Source: Halostella salina
GTDB lineage: Archaea > Halobacteriota > Halobacteria > Halobacteriales > Natronoarchaeaceae
DNA: 64,000 nt
Assembly (NCBI RefSeq): GCF_003675855.1
Contig: NZ_RCIH01000006.1
Span: 124,001-188,000, forward strand
Reading direction: 5' to 3'
Shown piece after piece: positions 51,272-60,031 of the stretch (positions within the stretch are counted from its first letter, which is position 1; every line of letters begins with the position of its first letter). Under the pieces are notes generated by a model, which was given only the letters and a program-made list of their open reading frames with translations, was not told the DNA's origin and ran no database searches. A program made the translations under genes and the position numbers.

Positions 51272-52394
51272 CGTTGCCGAGTCGGTCAACCGGCTCTCGG
51301 AGGTGTTCCAGTCCGTCGAGGCACGGGTTGCGATCACGGCGCTCTGTCTCGTCGCCGTGTTCTCCATCGCCCGAACCGCACGGTACGTGCAGGCGCGGCT
51401 CAGCACGTGGATGCAGCCCATCTGGGCCGACGCTCTCACGACCGTCGGCTTCGTCGTCGGCTTCTTCGGCGCGGCGCTGGTGAGCGTCGGCGTCTGGGGG
51501 CAGGCGGACCTGGCGAACGACGCGGTCAGTCAGGTCGGCCTGACGAGCCAGGCGATCCCCGACATCGCGTTCACGCTGGTCGTCTTCGTCGGGACCCACG
51601 TGTTGATCCGGTTTTCTAGGCGGCTGCTTGGGGAGCTACAGGACTCGAGCCACGCCGTCTCCGAACACCAGCGGGAGATCACGCTTCGGTTGACCCAGGT
51701 GATCCTCTGGTCGCTCGCGGTCATCGTCGTGCTCGGCGTGTGGGACTTCGACCTGTCGGGGCTGCTCGTCGGGGCGGGGTTCCTCGGTATCATCGTCGGC
51801 ATGGCGGCCAGGCAGACGCTCGGGTCGATGCTCGCGGGGTTCGTGCTGATGTTCGCCCGGCCGTTCGAGATCGGCGACTGGATCGAGGTCGGCGACGAGG
51901 AGGGGATCGTCACCGACATCACCATCGTCAACACCCGCATCCAGACGTTCGACGGGGAGTACGTGATGATCCCCAACGACGTGGTGTCGGGTAACACGAT
52001 CATCAACCGGACCCGGAAGGGACGGCTCCGCCTCGAGGTGGAGGTCGGCATCGACTACGACGCCGACATCGAGTACGCGACGAAGGTGTCGAAAGCCGCG
52101 ATGGGCGAGGTCGACGAGGTGCTCACGGTGCCGACGCCGCAGGTGATCACGAAACGGTTCGACGACTCCTCGATCATCCTCGGGCTGCGCTTCTGGATCG
52201 ACAAGCCGAGCGCCCGCCGCAAGTGGCGCGCCCGAACCGGCGTCATCCAGAACGTGAAGGCGGCGTTCGAGGACGACGACATCAAGATCCCGTTCCCGCA
52301 GCGGGAGCTGATGGGTCGCGAGGAGACCGACGGGTTCCGCACGGCCGAGCGGCCCGATCCGTCCCCCACGGCCACCGACGGCGGGGACGAATGA
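51261..52394 (+). CDS. MscS-family mechanosensitive ion channel
   Basis: A 377-residue membrane protein that opens on membrane tension to release solutes during hypo-osmotic shock, important for a halophile. Four or five helices are seen. The pore-lining TM3 and beta domain are recognisable: FLGIIVGMAARQTLGSMLAGFVLMFARPFEIGDWIEVGDEEGIVTDITIVNTRIQTFDGEYVMIPN (about residues 175-240), with the conserved IPN. The C-terminal domain ends in a disordered tail. It overlaps ksgA and shares ATGA with the next gene, so the channel is translated within this ribosomal-maturation operon. Confidence 0.93.
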   Translation: MLADVAESVNRLSEVFQSVEARVAITALCLVAVFSIARTARYVQARLSTWMQPIWADALTTVGFVVGFFGAALVSVGVWGQADLANDAVSQVGLTSQAIPDIAFTLVVFVGTHVLIRFSRRLLGELQDSSHAVSEHQREITLRLTQVILWSLAVIVVLGVWDFDLSGLLVGAGFLGIIVGMAARQTLGSMLAGFVLMFARPFEIGDWIEVGDEEGIVTDITIVNTRIQTFDGEYVMIPNDVVSGNTIINRTRKGRLRLEVEVGIDYDADIEYATKVSKAAMGEVDEVLTVPTPQVITKRFDDSSIILGLRFWIDKPSARRKWRARTGVIQNVKAAFEDDDIKIPFPQRELMGREETDGFRTAERPDPSPTATDGGDE

Positions 52395-52987
52395 CCGACC
52401 TCGCCGACCGCCGCGGGATGGAGACGGAGGTGTATCAGGCCGCGGAGGACTCGCACCTGCTCGCGACCGCCGCGGTCGAGGCGATCGGGGACGGCGACCG
52501 CGTGCTGGACGTGGGAACCGGCTCGGGGTACGTCGCGGGGACGGTCGCCGAGGAAACGGGGGCGCGCGTCGTCGCGTCGGACCTGAACCCACACGCCTGT
52601 CGGCAGGCCCGGGAGCACGCGGCCGAGGCCGACGTGGCTCTCGACGTGGTCCGGGGCGACCTGGTCGCGCCCTTCCGCGACGGCGCGTTCGACGCCGTGC
52701 TGTTCAACCCGCCGTACCTCCCCGCCGACGAGGACGCCGAGCGCGACGACTGGATGGCGGTCGCGCTCTCGGGCGGCGAGACGGGCCGGGCGGTCGTGGA
52801 GCCGTTTCTCGACGCGGTGGGGCGCGTCCTTGCCCCCTCTGGCGTCGTCCTGGTGCTGGTGAGCAGCCTCACCGGGGTCGACGAGGTGCTCGCACGGGCG
52901 AACGACCGCGGGTTCGACGCGGAGACGGTCGCCGAGGAGTCGTACCCCTTCGAGACCCTCACGGTGCAGGCGCTTCGCCGTCCCTGA
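52391..52987 (+). CDS. HemK2/Mtq2-like N5-glutamine methyltransferase
   Basis: A 198-residue SAM-dependent methyltransferase. It has QAAEDSHLLATA, the SAM loop VLDVGTGSGYVAGTVA, ASDLNPHACRQA and the NPPY catalytic motif in VLFNPPYLPADEDAER (about residue 113). The archaeal-eukaryal Mtq2/HemK2 branch methylates the Gln of the GGQ loop in release factor aRF1, usually with the partner Trm112; that is the most likely role, inferred from family and neighbours. Its ATG overlaps the MscS stop by four bases. Confidence 0.92.
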   Translation: MTDLADRRGMETEVYQAAEDSHLLATAAVEAIGDGDRVLDVGTGSGYVAGTVAEETGARVVASDLNPHACRQAREHAAEADVALDVVRGDLVAPFRDGAFDAVLFNPPYLPADEDAERDDWMAVALSGGETGRAVVEPFLDAVGRVLAPSGVVLVLVSSLTGVDEVLARANDRGFDAETVAEESYPFETLTVQALRRP

Positions 52988-53098
52988 CCGGGTTTGGCCC
53001 AGGGCGACGGGCCGACCGTGGGAACCGTTGTCATAACTGTAGCGCATTTACTTGAAGGGGAAATATTATAGTGCGTCATGGCCTACCGGTAGCTACCA

Positions 53099-54094
53099 AT
53101 GACGGAACTCGTAGCGGCCTCCCCGGGGCTGCTCCCGCTCCCGGACTGGGCGAAGGCGGATCTCTCCGACCTGAAGGGCCACCAGAAACACGACCTGATA
53201 TCCGGCGACGAGGGCGACGAGATCGTCGAGACGTACGAGCAGGCGCGCGCGGAGGTCGTCGACCTCCAGACCGACGCCGGCCTCGACCTCGTCGGCGAGG
53301 GGCAACTGCGCTGGGACGACATGCTGGCGCATCCCCTCGCGGTCCACGACAACGTCGAGACGCGCGGCATCGTCCGCTACTACGACAACAACAACTTCTA
53401 CCGCGACCCCGTCGTCACGGGCGACCTGACGTTCGACGGCGACGTGGCGGCGGAACTGGAAGCGGCCGCCGAGCACACCGGCTCGCTGCAGGCGGTGCTG
53501 CCCGGCCCGTACTCGCTGGCCGACCTCGCGACCGACGAGCACTACGGCGACGACGCCGAATTCCTCGACGCGGTCGCCGACTTCCTCGCCGACGAGGCCG
53601 ACGCGTTCCCGGACGTGGAGACGCTGTTCCTGCTGGAACCGTCGCTCGTCGAGAACCCGCCGGAGGACGGTGAGGACGAGCGGGCCAGCGAGGCCATCGA
53701 CGCCGTGGCGAGCGCGGTCGACGCCGACGTGGTCGCCCACACCTACTGGGGTGCGCTGGAGGAGAAGGTGTACGCGCACCTGCTCGACGCCGATGTCGAC
53801 GCCGTCGGCTTCGACTTCGTCGCGGAGCAGGAGGACAACCTGTACAACATCAACGAGTACGGCGCGACCGACGACGTGGCGCTCGGTCTGGTGAACGGTC
53901 AGAACACGCTCCAGGAGGAGCCCGAAGCCATCCGCGAGCGCGTCGAGTGGGTGCAGGAGCAGACGCCCGGCGCTGACTTCGACCGCGCGTACCTCACCGT
54001 CAACACCGAGTCGTTCTACCTGCCGTACGCCGAGTTCGAGCGGAAGCTGGCGGCGCTTGCCGAAGCCGCTTCGACCCAGGAGGTGACAGCATGA
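53099..54094 (+). CDS. MetE-like barrel protein lacking zinc ligands (partner of methionine synthase)
   Basis: A 331-residue (beta/alpha)8 protein related to the following gene, but diverged. Where the active enzyme has GLHVCYGD this has AHTYWGA, and where that has SPDCGLKLLP this has VNTESFYLPY, so the zinc-binding Cys are lost. In full-length bacterial MetE the N-terminal barrel is likewise a zinc-free copy of the catalytic barrel. I infer a folate- or structure-providing partner. ATATTATAG (53062-53070) is a promoter for a leaderless transcript. It overlaps the next gene by four bases (ATGA). Confidence 0.88.
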   Translation: MTELVAASPGLLPLPDWAKADLSDLKGHQKHDLISGDEGDEIVETYEQARAEVVDLQTDAGLDLVGEGQLRWDDMLAHPLAVHDNVETRGIVRYYDNNNFYRDPVVTGDLTFDGDVAAELEAAAEHTGSLQAVLPGPYSLADLATDEHYGDDAEFLDAVADFLADEADAFPDVETLFLLEPSLVENPPEDGEDERASEAIDAVASAVDADVVAHTYWGALEEKVYAHLLDADVDAVGFDFVAEQEDNLYNINEYGATDDVALGLVNGQNTLQEEPEAIRERVEWVQEQTPGADFDRAYLTVNTESFYLPYAEFERKLAALAEAASTQEVTA

Positions 54095-55161
54095 GCAACG
54101 AGAACAAGGAGCAGTTCCGCCCGGCGGACCACCCGAACGACAACTTCATCCTGACGACGGTCGTCGGGAGCTACCCCAAGCCGAAGTGGCTCGACCGCGC
54201 CCGCGACCTCTACGAGGACGAGGACGCCGACTTCGACGAGGACGCCTGGGAGGAGGCCAAGGACGACGGCTCGCGGCTCATCACCGAGGAGCACGAGCGC
54301 GCCGGCCTCGACGTGGTCGTCGACGGCGAGATGCGCCGCAACGAGATGGTCGAGTTCTTTGCCGACCGCATTGGGGGGTACGAGTTCAAGGGACCCGTGA
54401 AGGTGTGGGGCCACAACACCTTCGACAAGCCCAGCGTCGTCGACGACGTCGAGTACGACGAGTCCTGGCTCGTCGACGAGTACGAGTTCACCGCCGACGT
54501 CGCCGACCGCCCGGTGAAGGTGCCGATCACCGGCCCGTACACGCTCGCGTCCTGGTGTTTCAACGAGGCCTACGAGGACGACGCCGCCCTCGCCAACGAC
54601 CTCGCGGACCTGGTCAACGAGGAGATCGAGAAGCTCGTCGAGGCCGGTGCGCGCTACATCCAGATCGACGAGCCGGCGCTGGCGACGACGCCGGACGACC
54701 ACGCCATCGTCGGCGACTGCCTGGAGCGCATCGTCGACGACATCCCCGAGGACGTGCGGATCGGTCTGCACGTCTGTTACGGCGACTACTTCCGGATCTA
54801 CCCGGAGATCCTCGAGTTCCCGGTCGACGAGTTCGACCTCGAACTCGCCAACGGCGACTACGAGCAGCTGGACGTGTTCAAAGACCCCGAGTTCACCAAG
54901 GACCTGGCGCTCGGCGTCACCGACGTCCACGTCGCCGAGGTCGAGTCGGTCGCGGAGATCAAGGAGAACGTCAAGAAGGGGCTGGAGGTCGTCCCGCCGG
55001 AACAGCTCGTCGTCAGCCCGGACTGCGGGCTGAAGCTGCTGCCCCGAGAGGTCGCCTACGAGAAGATGGCCAACATGGTGGAGGCGACCCGAGAGGTCGA
55101 GGCCGAACTCGACGAGGGGGAGATAGAGGTCGGTCGCAGCGCGGTCAGCGCCGACGACTGA
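54091..55161 (+). CDS. metE: Cobalamin-independent (MetE-type) core methionine synthase
   Basis: A 356-residue zinc enzyme that methylates homocysteine. It begins with TTVVGSYPKPKWLDRA, has DGEMRRNEMVEFFADRIGGYEF, ITGPYTLASWCFNE, YIQIDEPALATTPDD, and the zinc ligands His and Cys in LHVCYGDYF (about residue 227) and Cys in SPDCGLKLLPREVAY (about residue 311). It is about half the size of bacterial MetE because only the catalytic barrel is present; archaeal core enzymes are known to be like this. The methyl donor is probably a folate or pterin. Coupled to the upstream barrel gene. Confidence 0.94.
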   Translation: MSNENKEQFRPADHPNDNFILTTVVGSYPKPKWLDRARDLYEDEDADFDEDAWEEAKDDGSRLITEEHERAGLDVVVDGEMRRNEMVEFFADRIGGYEFKGPVKVWGHNTFDKPSVVDDVEYDESWLVDEYEFTADVADRPVKVPITGPYTLASWCFNEAYEDDAALANDLADLVNEEIEKLVEAGARYIQIDEPALATTPDDHAIVGDCLERIVDDIPEDVRIGLHVCYGDYFRIYPEILEFPVDEFDLELANGDYEQLDVFKDPEFTKDLALGVTDVHVAEVESVAEIKENVKKGLEVVPPEQLVVSPDCGLKLLPREVAYEKMANMVEATREVEAELDEGEIEVGRSAVSADD

Positions 55162-55277
55162 TCGGTCGAGGGGTTCATCCCGAGACTGCGGTTGCGGCGC
55201 TGGAACCCGACGACTGATCGGTCGAGAGGTTCATCTCGCTGCTGCAGTCACGGCGCTGAAAGCCCGCGACTGATCGG
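55151..55277 (+). repeat. 56-bp tandem repeat across the metE stop codon
   Basis: CGACTGATCGG recurs at exact 56-base spacing (ATCGG at 55161-55165, 55217-55221, 55273-55277). The first two units are about 80% identical over their whole length (...CGAGGGGTTCATCCCGAG... and ...CGAGAGGTTCATCTCGCT...), and the third is only the first 15 bases. The first unit includes the last codons and stop of metE, so the others are copies of its 3' end. Confidence 0.75.
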
Positions 55278-55298
55278 CAGCGAGTTTCTGCGGCCCTG

Positions 55299-55697
55299 TC
55301 AGACGACGCCGCGGGTCAGCGACCCCAGCAGCGGCAGCGCCAGCGCCGACCCGACGGCGACGTAGGCGGGCTGGCCGAGCGCGAGCAGTTCGCCGGCCGC
55401 CAGCGTCGGCGACAGCAGGACGAACGTCGCGAGGACGACAACGCCGACGCCGATGCCGGCCGCGAGCGCCCGCGGGAGGCTCCGACAAGTGAGGCCGACG
55501 AGCGCGCCCGCGACCACGAGCCCGAGCCAGTGCAGCCAGGCAACGCCGACGCCGACGACGAGCGCGACCGCCAGCCCGATCCGCCGTTGTCGGTCGTCCG
55601 CCCGAAACGTGGCCATCCGGTGGTCGAGCGTTGCGAGCGGTCCGGCGCGGTCGTCCGGCGCGTCCGACTCGCCGGGTTCGGCCGTCGCGTCGCTCAT
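55299..55697 (-). CDS. Small membrane protein coupled to penicillin acylase gene
   Basis: A 132-residue protein with an acidic N-terminus of about 40 residues and three or four membrane helices (IGLAVALVVGVGVAWLHWLGLVVAGALVGL, LAAGIGVGVVVLATFVLL, AYVAVGSALALPLLG). Function unknown. Its ATG overlaps the stop of the penicillin acylase gene (55694-55697), so it is translated from the same message. It may anchor or export-assist that enzyme; this is only inference. Confidence 0.7.
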   Translation of the reverse strand: MSDATAEPGESDAPDDRAGPLATLDHRMATFRADDRQRRIGLAVALVVGVGVAWLHWLGLVVAGALVGLTCRSLPRALAAGIGVGVVVLATFVLLSPTLAAGELLALGQPAYVAVGSALALPLLGSLTRGVV

Positions 55698-58111
55698 TCC
55701 GATCCCCCCTCGACGGTCACGTCGGCGTCGCCGTCGGGCACTTCGCGGCGCATCGGCTTGTACTCGCCGTCGGCCCAGAGTTCGAGCTGGTCGTCGTAAT
55801 GCTCGGAGAAGTACGACCCGTCCTGTCCGCCCGGAATGACGCTGCGGGACTCGGCCTCGCTCATCGGCGTGATCATCCGCCAGCTACTGCCCGCTCCGCC
55901 CTCCTTGCGGAAGTTGAAGACGGTGTACGCCGACCCGTCGGTCGGCAGGCGGTCGTAGTTCAGCGCCGACACCTGCCCGCCGAACTGGTGGTCGATCGCG
56001 GTGACGTTGTAGTCGCCGTACGTCTCCCAGCCCGCGTCCTCGATCCGGTCGACGGCCTCCCCCATCGCCGTCGCGAGCACCGCCGCGCGGTCGCCGTCGA
56101 ACGCCTCGTGGTCGGGCGGTAGCGTCACCAGCACGCGCTCCTGGGGCCAGTAGCTCTCGTCCAGCCCGAGTTCTTCGAAGTCGTCGGCCCAGGTGGCTCG
56201 GCGGAACTCCTCGTACCAGATCCGGAAGGCGAGCGCCGCCGCCGAATCGCGGTCCATCCGGTAGTCCCAGTCGGCCATGGCGTCGAGCCAGGGGTCGGCC
56301 TTCGACGGCATCCGGTCGCGGGCGTCGAGGATGGCGGGCACCAGTTCACGCGCCCGGATGTCGAGCGTGTCGTTCTGCAGCGACGCCATCCACTCCCGGT
56401 CGATACCGTCGCCGTTCTCGACGGCCTCGTCCAGACACTCGTAGATGCGCTGCCCCCGGAACCCGGACGCGTACTCCTGCCCGATGGGGTACGCCGGGTC
56501 GTCCAGCGGCCGCTGGTTGGCGGTCCCGAGGTAGTCGGGGTTGTCGACGCCGGGCTTGTCCTCGAACGGGACAAACGCCGCGTCCTCGCCGTCGCCCTCC
56601 CAGTCGGAGACGCCGAACGGCTCGAACCCGTCCCACTCGACCTCGCCGGCGGAGCCGTCGAACACGCGGTCGCCACGGACCACTTCGCCCCCCGCACGGC
56701 GGATCGGTATCTTCCCTGTCGTGTGGTACATCGTCTCGCCGTCGCGGTCGGCGTACATCGCGTTCTGGGTGGGCACGTCGAACCGCTGGAGCGCGTTCAG
56801 GAACTCGTCTTTGCTTTCGACCTGACTGAACTCGTAGATGGCCGCGGACTCGCGGGTGCCGCCCATCCCGGTCCAGGCGACGCCGACGTGCTGTGTCTCG
56901 CCGTCGACCGCCCGGTCGAGGAACGCGCCGTGAACGGTCTTTCTGACCGCGACTTCGCGGTCCTCGCCGCCCGCGACCTCGACGGTCCGGGTCTCCGTCT
57001 CGAACTCGCGCCACTCGCCGTCGTAGCGGTAGCGCTCGCCGGCGTCGTCGGTCTCGTAGGTGTACAGGTCGACCACGTCCGCGCCGGTGTTCGTGAATCC
57101 CCACGCACCCTGGTCGTTCTGCCCGGTGACGACGAACGGGATACCGGGGAACGTCGCGCCGCGGATGTCGACGCCGTCCGCGACGATGTGCTGCTCGTAC
57201 CAGACCGGCGGCACCATCAGCGTGAGGTGCGGGTCGTAGGCGAACACCGGGCTGCCGCTCTCGGTGTGCTCGCCGCTCACGACCCAGTGGTTCGACCCGA
57301 GGAGGTCCGGCGGCTCGAACGCCGACAGCCAGTCCAGCAGTTCGGGGCCGGCGGCGTCGCCGACGCGCGCGTCGTCCCCGGCTTCGGCCGCGCCGTGGAC
57401 CTCCCCGCCGGTCTGTCCCTCGCGGATGATCGGCGAGTCGTGCGGGAGCCGCGCCGGGAACAGCTCCCGGTAGGTCCCGGCGTCGAGTTCCTCGCGGAGG
57501 ACGCCCTGCCGGAGCGTGTCGAAGCTCCCCGTCAGCCCCCAGGAGATCTGTTGACCGACGAGCAGCGTGTCGAGCGTCTCCCACTCTCGGGGCTCGTACC
57601 CCAGGAGGCCGAACTCCAGGGGGAGGGGCCCGGCGTCAATGTAGGCGTTGACGCCGTCGCGGAACGCCGCCGCCAGTTCAGCCGCTCGCGTGCCCTCGAT
57701 GGCCGACTGTGACACCTCCGCAGCCCCGCGGAAGTCCATCTTGGCGTGGAAGCGGTCCGACTCAAGCGTTCGCTCGCCGAACGCCGCCGAGAGCGTCCCG
57801 TTCATCCGCCGCCGGATGAGGTCCATCTCGAACAGCCGGTCGGCCGCCTGCGCGTAGCCGACGGCGAAGTACGCTGCCTCCTCGGAGTCGGCCTCGACGT
57901 GGGGCACGTGGTAGTCGTCGTACGTGACCGTCGCGGGGCCGTGGGGGCTCTCGACGGTGTCGGGGACCGACCGGCGGGCGCTCGCCCAGGCGTCGCCGGA
58001 CGGTGCCGCGAACCGGTCGAGCAGGCCGCCGGCGGGTGAGAGCGCGGTCGCGCCCGCGCCGCCGCCGACGACGGCGGCGAGAAACGCCCGTCGGGTACGG
58101 TCGATGTCCAT
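55694..58111 (-). CDS. Penicillin acylase family hydrolase with Tat signal
   Basis: An 805-residue secreted Ntn-hydrolase. RTRRAFLAAVVGGGAGATAL is a Tat signal (residues 5-24). The alpha segment has VPHVEADSEEAAYFAVGYAQAADRLFEMDLIRRR and a spacer up to LLGSNHWVVSG, whose Ser (about residue 273) should become the N-terminal nucleophile after autocleavage. The beta chain carries YDPHLTLMVPPVWYEQHI, GQNDQGAWGFTNTGADVVDLY and EFDLP-like pieces. Natural substrates may be N-acyl amino acids or acyl homoserine lactones. TTTAAGG (58133-58139, minus strand) is the promoter and overlaps the upstream gene's stop. Confidence 0.92.
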   Translation of the reverse strand: MDIDRTRRAFLAAVVGGGAGATALSPAGGLLDRFAAPSGDAWASARRSVPDTVESPHGPATVTYDDYHVPHVEADSEEAAYFAVGYAQAADRLFEMDLIRRRMNGTLSAAFGERTLESDRFHAKMDFRGAAEVSQSAIEGTRAAELAAAFRDGVNAYIDAGPLPLEFGLLGYEPREWETLDTLLVGQQISWGLTGSFDTLRQGVLREELDAGTYRELFPARLPHDSPIIREGQTGGEVHGAAEAGDDARVGDAAGPELLDWLSAFEPPDLLGSNHWVVSGEHTESGSPVFAYDPHLTLMVPPVWYEQHIVADGVDIRGATFPGIPFVVTGQNDQGAWGFTNTGADVVDLYTYETDDAGERYRYDGEWREFETETRTVEVAGGEDREVAVRKTVHGAFLDRAVDGETQHVGVAWTGMGGTRESAAIYEFSQVESKDEFLNALQRFDVPTQNAMYADRDGETMYHTTGKIPIRRAGGEVVRGDRVFDGSAGEVEWDGFEPFGVSDWEGDGEDAAFVPFEDKPGVDNPDYLGTANQRPLDDPAYPIGQEYASGFRGQRIYECLDEAVENGDGIDREWMASLQNDTLDIRARELVPAILDARDRMPSKADPWLDAMADWDYRMDRDSAAALAFRIWYEEFRRATWADDFEELGLDESYWPQERVLVTLPPDHEAFDGDRAAVLATAMGEAVDRIEDAGWETYGDYNVTAIDHQFGGQVSALNYDRLPTDGSAYTVFNFRKEGGAGSSWRMITPMSEAESRSVIPGGQDGSYFSEHYDDQLELWADGEYKPMRREVPDGDADVTVEGGSE

Positions 58112-58135
58112 ACACCCTCGTGTGACCGGGGAACC

Positions 58136-58504
58136 TTAAATTCCGGGCGGGTTCACGAGCAGGTACCCGACGAGCGCGACCGGCCCGGCGTACAGCGGCG
58201 CGAGCAGCGCAGGGCGGGCGGCGTCGTGCACCGCCGCGACTGCGAGGTGGAGGGCTGGAACCGCGAGCGCGACCGCGGCAACTGCGGGGGTATCGACGAG
58301 CGCGTTGGTGTGTGGCGTCGTCTCGGCGACGGCGTACGCAGTCGCGAATGAGAGGACGGCCGCGACGGCGTACTGGCCCCAGGCCTCACGGTCCGCCAGC
58401 GCGGCGACGAACCCGCCTGCGAGCGCGACGCCGAACGTGATCCCGAGGAGCAGCCCCGGAATCGGGTCGCCGTGGCCCGCGTGAAGCACCGCTGTCGGTG
58501 GCAT
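58136..58504 (-). CDS. Four-helix membrane protein, 122 aa
   Basis: A hydrophobic protein of unknown role with four predicted helices, including GLLLGITFGVALAGGFVAAL and YAVAAVLSFATAYAVAE. Its TAA lies inside the TATA-like element of the penicillin acylase gene, so the two genes have separate transcripts. The Ala/Val-rich helices and a His near the N-terminus (LHAGHGDPIPG) carry no family-defining motif that I recognise. Confidence 0.65.
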   Translation of the reverse strand: MPPTAVLHAGHGDPIPGLLLGITFGVALAGGFVAALADREAWGQYAVAAVLSFATAYAVAETTPHTNALVDTPAVAAVALAVPALHLAVAAVHDAARPALLAPLYAGPVALVGYLLVNPPGI

Positions 58505-58549
58505 CGCTCGTCGGTAGACGGGCGCGAGAAGTAAAGGGAGCGAAAGCGG

Positions 58550-59014
58550 TTACTCGTACAGCCAGGTCTCGTCGATGCGCTCGTAGTCGACCAGCTCCTC
58601 CTCGTCGAAGTAGAGGTCGATCTCGCGCTCGTTCGCGCCGGGGTCCTCGTGGTCCGCGGCGTGAACGACGTTCCGGCCCAGGTCCAGGGCGTAGTCGCCC
58701 CGGATCGTGCCGGGTGCGGCCTCGGCGGGGTCGGTGTCGCCGATGATCCCCCGCACCTGCCGGGTCGCGTCCTGCCCCTCCCACACCATGGGGACGACCG
58801 GGCCGGACGTGATGAAGTCCGTCAGGTCGTCGAAGAAGGGCTTGTCGGTGTGCTCGGCGTAGTGCTCTTCGGCCTGCGCCTGGCTCATCCGGATGAACTT
58901 CGCGCCGACCAGCTTCAGGCCGCGCTCCTCCAGACGGGAGACGATCTCGCCCACGAGGCCGCGCTGGACCGCGTCGGGCTTTGCCATCACGAAGGTGCGC
59001 TCGCGCTCGCTCAT
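58550..59014 (-). CDS. ndk: Nucleoside diphosphate kinase
   Basis: Transfers the gamma phosphate between nucleoside triphosphates and diphosphates through a phospho-His. The 154-residue protein has the start [94 protein letters not shown], with the catalytic His in NVVHAAD (about residue 122). The C-terminus is acidic. It is the last of the rpl7ae-rps28e-rpl24e-ndk operon and overlaps rpl24e by four bases. Confidence 0.98.
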   Translation of the reverse strand: MSERERTFVMAKPDAVQRGLVGEIVSRLEERGLKLVGAKFIRMSQAQAEEHYAEHTDKPFFDDLTDFITSGPVVPMVWEGQDATRQVRGIIGDTDPAEAAPGTIRGDYALDLGRNVVHAADHEDPGANEREIDLYFDEEELVDYERIDETWLYE

Positions 59015-59430
59015 GCTTCGGTCTCCTCGGGTTCCTCGGCCGCCTCGGCGTCCTCGTCAGCGTCGGCGGCTTCGTCGGTCGTGTCCTCCTCGGCAGTCTC
59101 GGACTCGGTGTCCTCCTCGGCAGTCTCGGACTCGGTGTCCTCCTCGGCGGATTCCTCCGCGGGTTCGTCTTCCGACTCGGCCGTCACGTCCTGCTCCTCG
59201 CGGTCCGCCTCGGCGGCGGGCTCCGCTTCGGTCTGTGCGGCGCGCCGCTCCTTCTGGGCGTGGGCCTCGTCGGTCCACTCGGTGTCGCGCGGCTCGCGGC
59301 CGAGGTCGGCGTTCTTCTCGCACTTGCTGGAGCAGTAGTGGACCGTGCTGCCGTCGGTGCTGACGAACATCGTTCCGGTGCCGGGCTCGATCTCCGCGCC
59401 GCAGTAGTCACACTCTCGGGTCTGTGGCAT
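59011..59430 (-). CDS. rpl24e: 50S ribosomal protein L24e with long acidic tail
   Basis: Residues 1-65 are the usual archaeal L24e: a zinc finger CDYC...CSSKC and the [11 protein letters not shown] end, which bind 23S rRNA. The next 75 residues are almost only Glu, Ala, Asp, Ser and Thr, including SETAEEDTE twice in tandem, produced by a 27-base DNA repeat. Archaeal L24e is normally about 55-70 residues, so the protein is doubled in length. The tail is probably disordered and on the ribosome surface. It starts two bases after the rps28e stop. Confidence 0.95.
   Translation of the reverse strand: MPQTRECDYCGAEIEPGTGTMFVSTDGSTVHYCSSKCEKNADLGREPRDTEWTDEAHAQKERRAAQTEAEPAAEADREEQDVTAESEDEPAEESAEEDTESETAEEDTESETAEEDTTDEAADADEDAEAAEEPEETEA
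59081..59149 (-). repeat. 27-bp in-frame tandem repeat in rpl24e
   Basis: GTGTCCTCCTCGG-type units (plus-strand reading) start at 59081, 59108 and 59135. The first two are identical over 27 bases and the third continues for 15. Each encodes nine acidic residues (SETAEEDTE). The identity at the DNA level suggests recent expansion. Confidence 0.8.
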
Positions 59431-59432
59431 CG

Positions 59433-59657
59433 TTACTGCCCTCCGATGGAGTCTGCCTCGCGGGCCGTCTCGCGGAGCTGGAGCACGTCGCCCTCGCGGA
59501 CGGGGCCGAGGCAGTTTCGGGTGATGATCCGACCCTGATTCTCGCCTTCCCGGATGCGGCACTTGACCTGCATGGCCTCGCCGTGCATCCCGGTCTTGCC
59601 CACGATCTCGATGACCTCTGCGGGCGTGGATCCGTCTTCGGACTCTTCAGCGCTCAT
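59433..59657 (-). CDS. rps28e: 30S ribosomal protein S28e
   Basis: A 74-residue small-subunit protein that lies near the mRNA exit channel. It contains [58 protein letters not shown], the full family OB-like domain, including the invariant [18 protein letters not shown]. Its neighbours in the order L7Ae, S28e, L24e, Ndk are conserved across archaea. It begins 11 bases after the rpl7ae stop. Confidence 0.98.
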   Translation of the reverse strand: MSAEESEDGSTPAEVIEIVGKTGMHGEAMQVKCRIREGENQGRIITRNCLGPVREGDVLQLRETAREADSIGGQ

Positions 59658-59668
59658 GCGTTATCGCC

Positions 59669-60031
59669 TCAGCGAAGGTCCTCGACTTTCTCGGCGATGT
59701 CCTCGACGTCGTCGCCGGCGTCGCCGGCGTCGACGACCGCGGCGGCGGCGCTGCCGACTTCCAGGCCGGCCGCGTGGCCGACGTCGTCCTGGTTGTCGAT
59801 GAAGACGTAGGGGATCCCCTTCTCGTCGGCCAGCTCGGGGAGATGCATGACGATCTCCTCGGGCTGGACGTCCTCCGCGACGTAGATGAGGTCGGCGTTG
59901 CCGCGCTCGACCGCCTTCGTCGTCTCGTTCGTACCTTTCTTTACCGTTCCTGTGTCTCGGGCGACCTCGAGCGCCTCGATGGCGTCGTCCTGGAGGTCGG
60001 CCGGGACGTCGAAATCTGCGTACACTGGCAT
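59669..60031 (-). CDS. rpl7ae: Ribosomal protein L7Ae (K-turn RNA-binding)
   Basis: A 120-residue protein that binds kink-turns in 23S rRNA, C/D and H/ACA guide RNAs and RNase P RNA. It contains [73 protein letters not shown], the family signature. It is the first gene of the operon, with GGAGGTG (60040-60046, minus strand) eight bases before the ATG and a long structured leader. Autoregulation through a kink-turn in the leader is known for archaeal L7Ae; I could not draw a clear one here. Confidence 0.97.
   Translation of the reverse strand: MPVYADFDVPADLQDDAIEALEVARDTGTVKKGTNETTKAVERGNADLIYVAEDVQPEEIVMHLPELADEKGIPYVFIDNQDDVGHAAGLEVGSAAAAVVDAGDAGDDVEDIAEKVEDLR

Noticed and set aside
53030-53098. 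SAM or other riboswitch before the methionine synthase genes
   Set aside because: The TATA-like element is about 30 bases before the ATG, leaving no leader long enough for a riboswitch.
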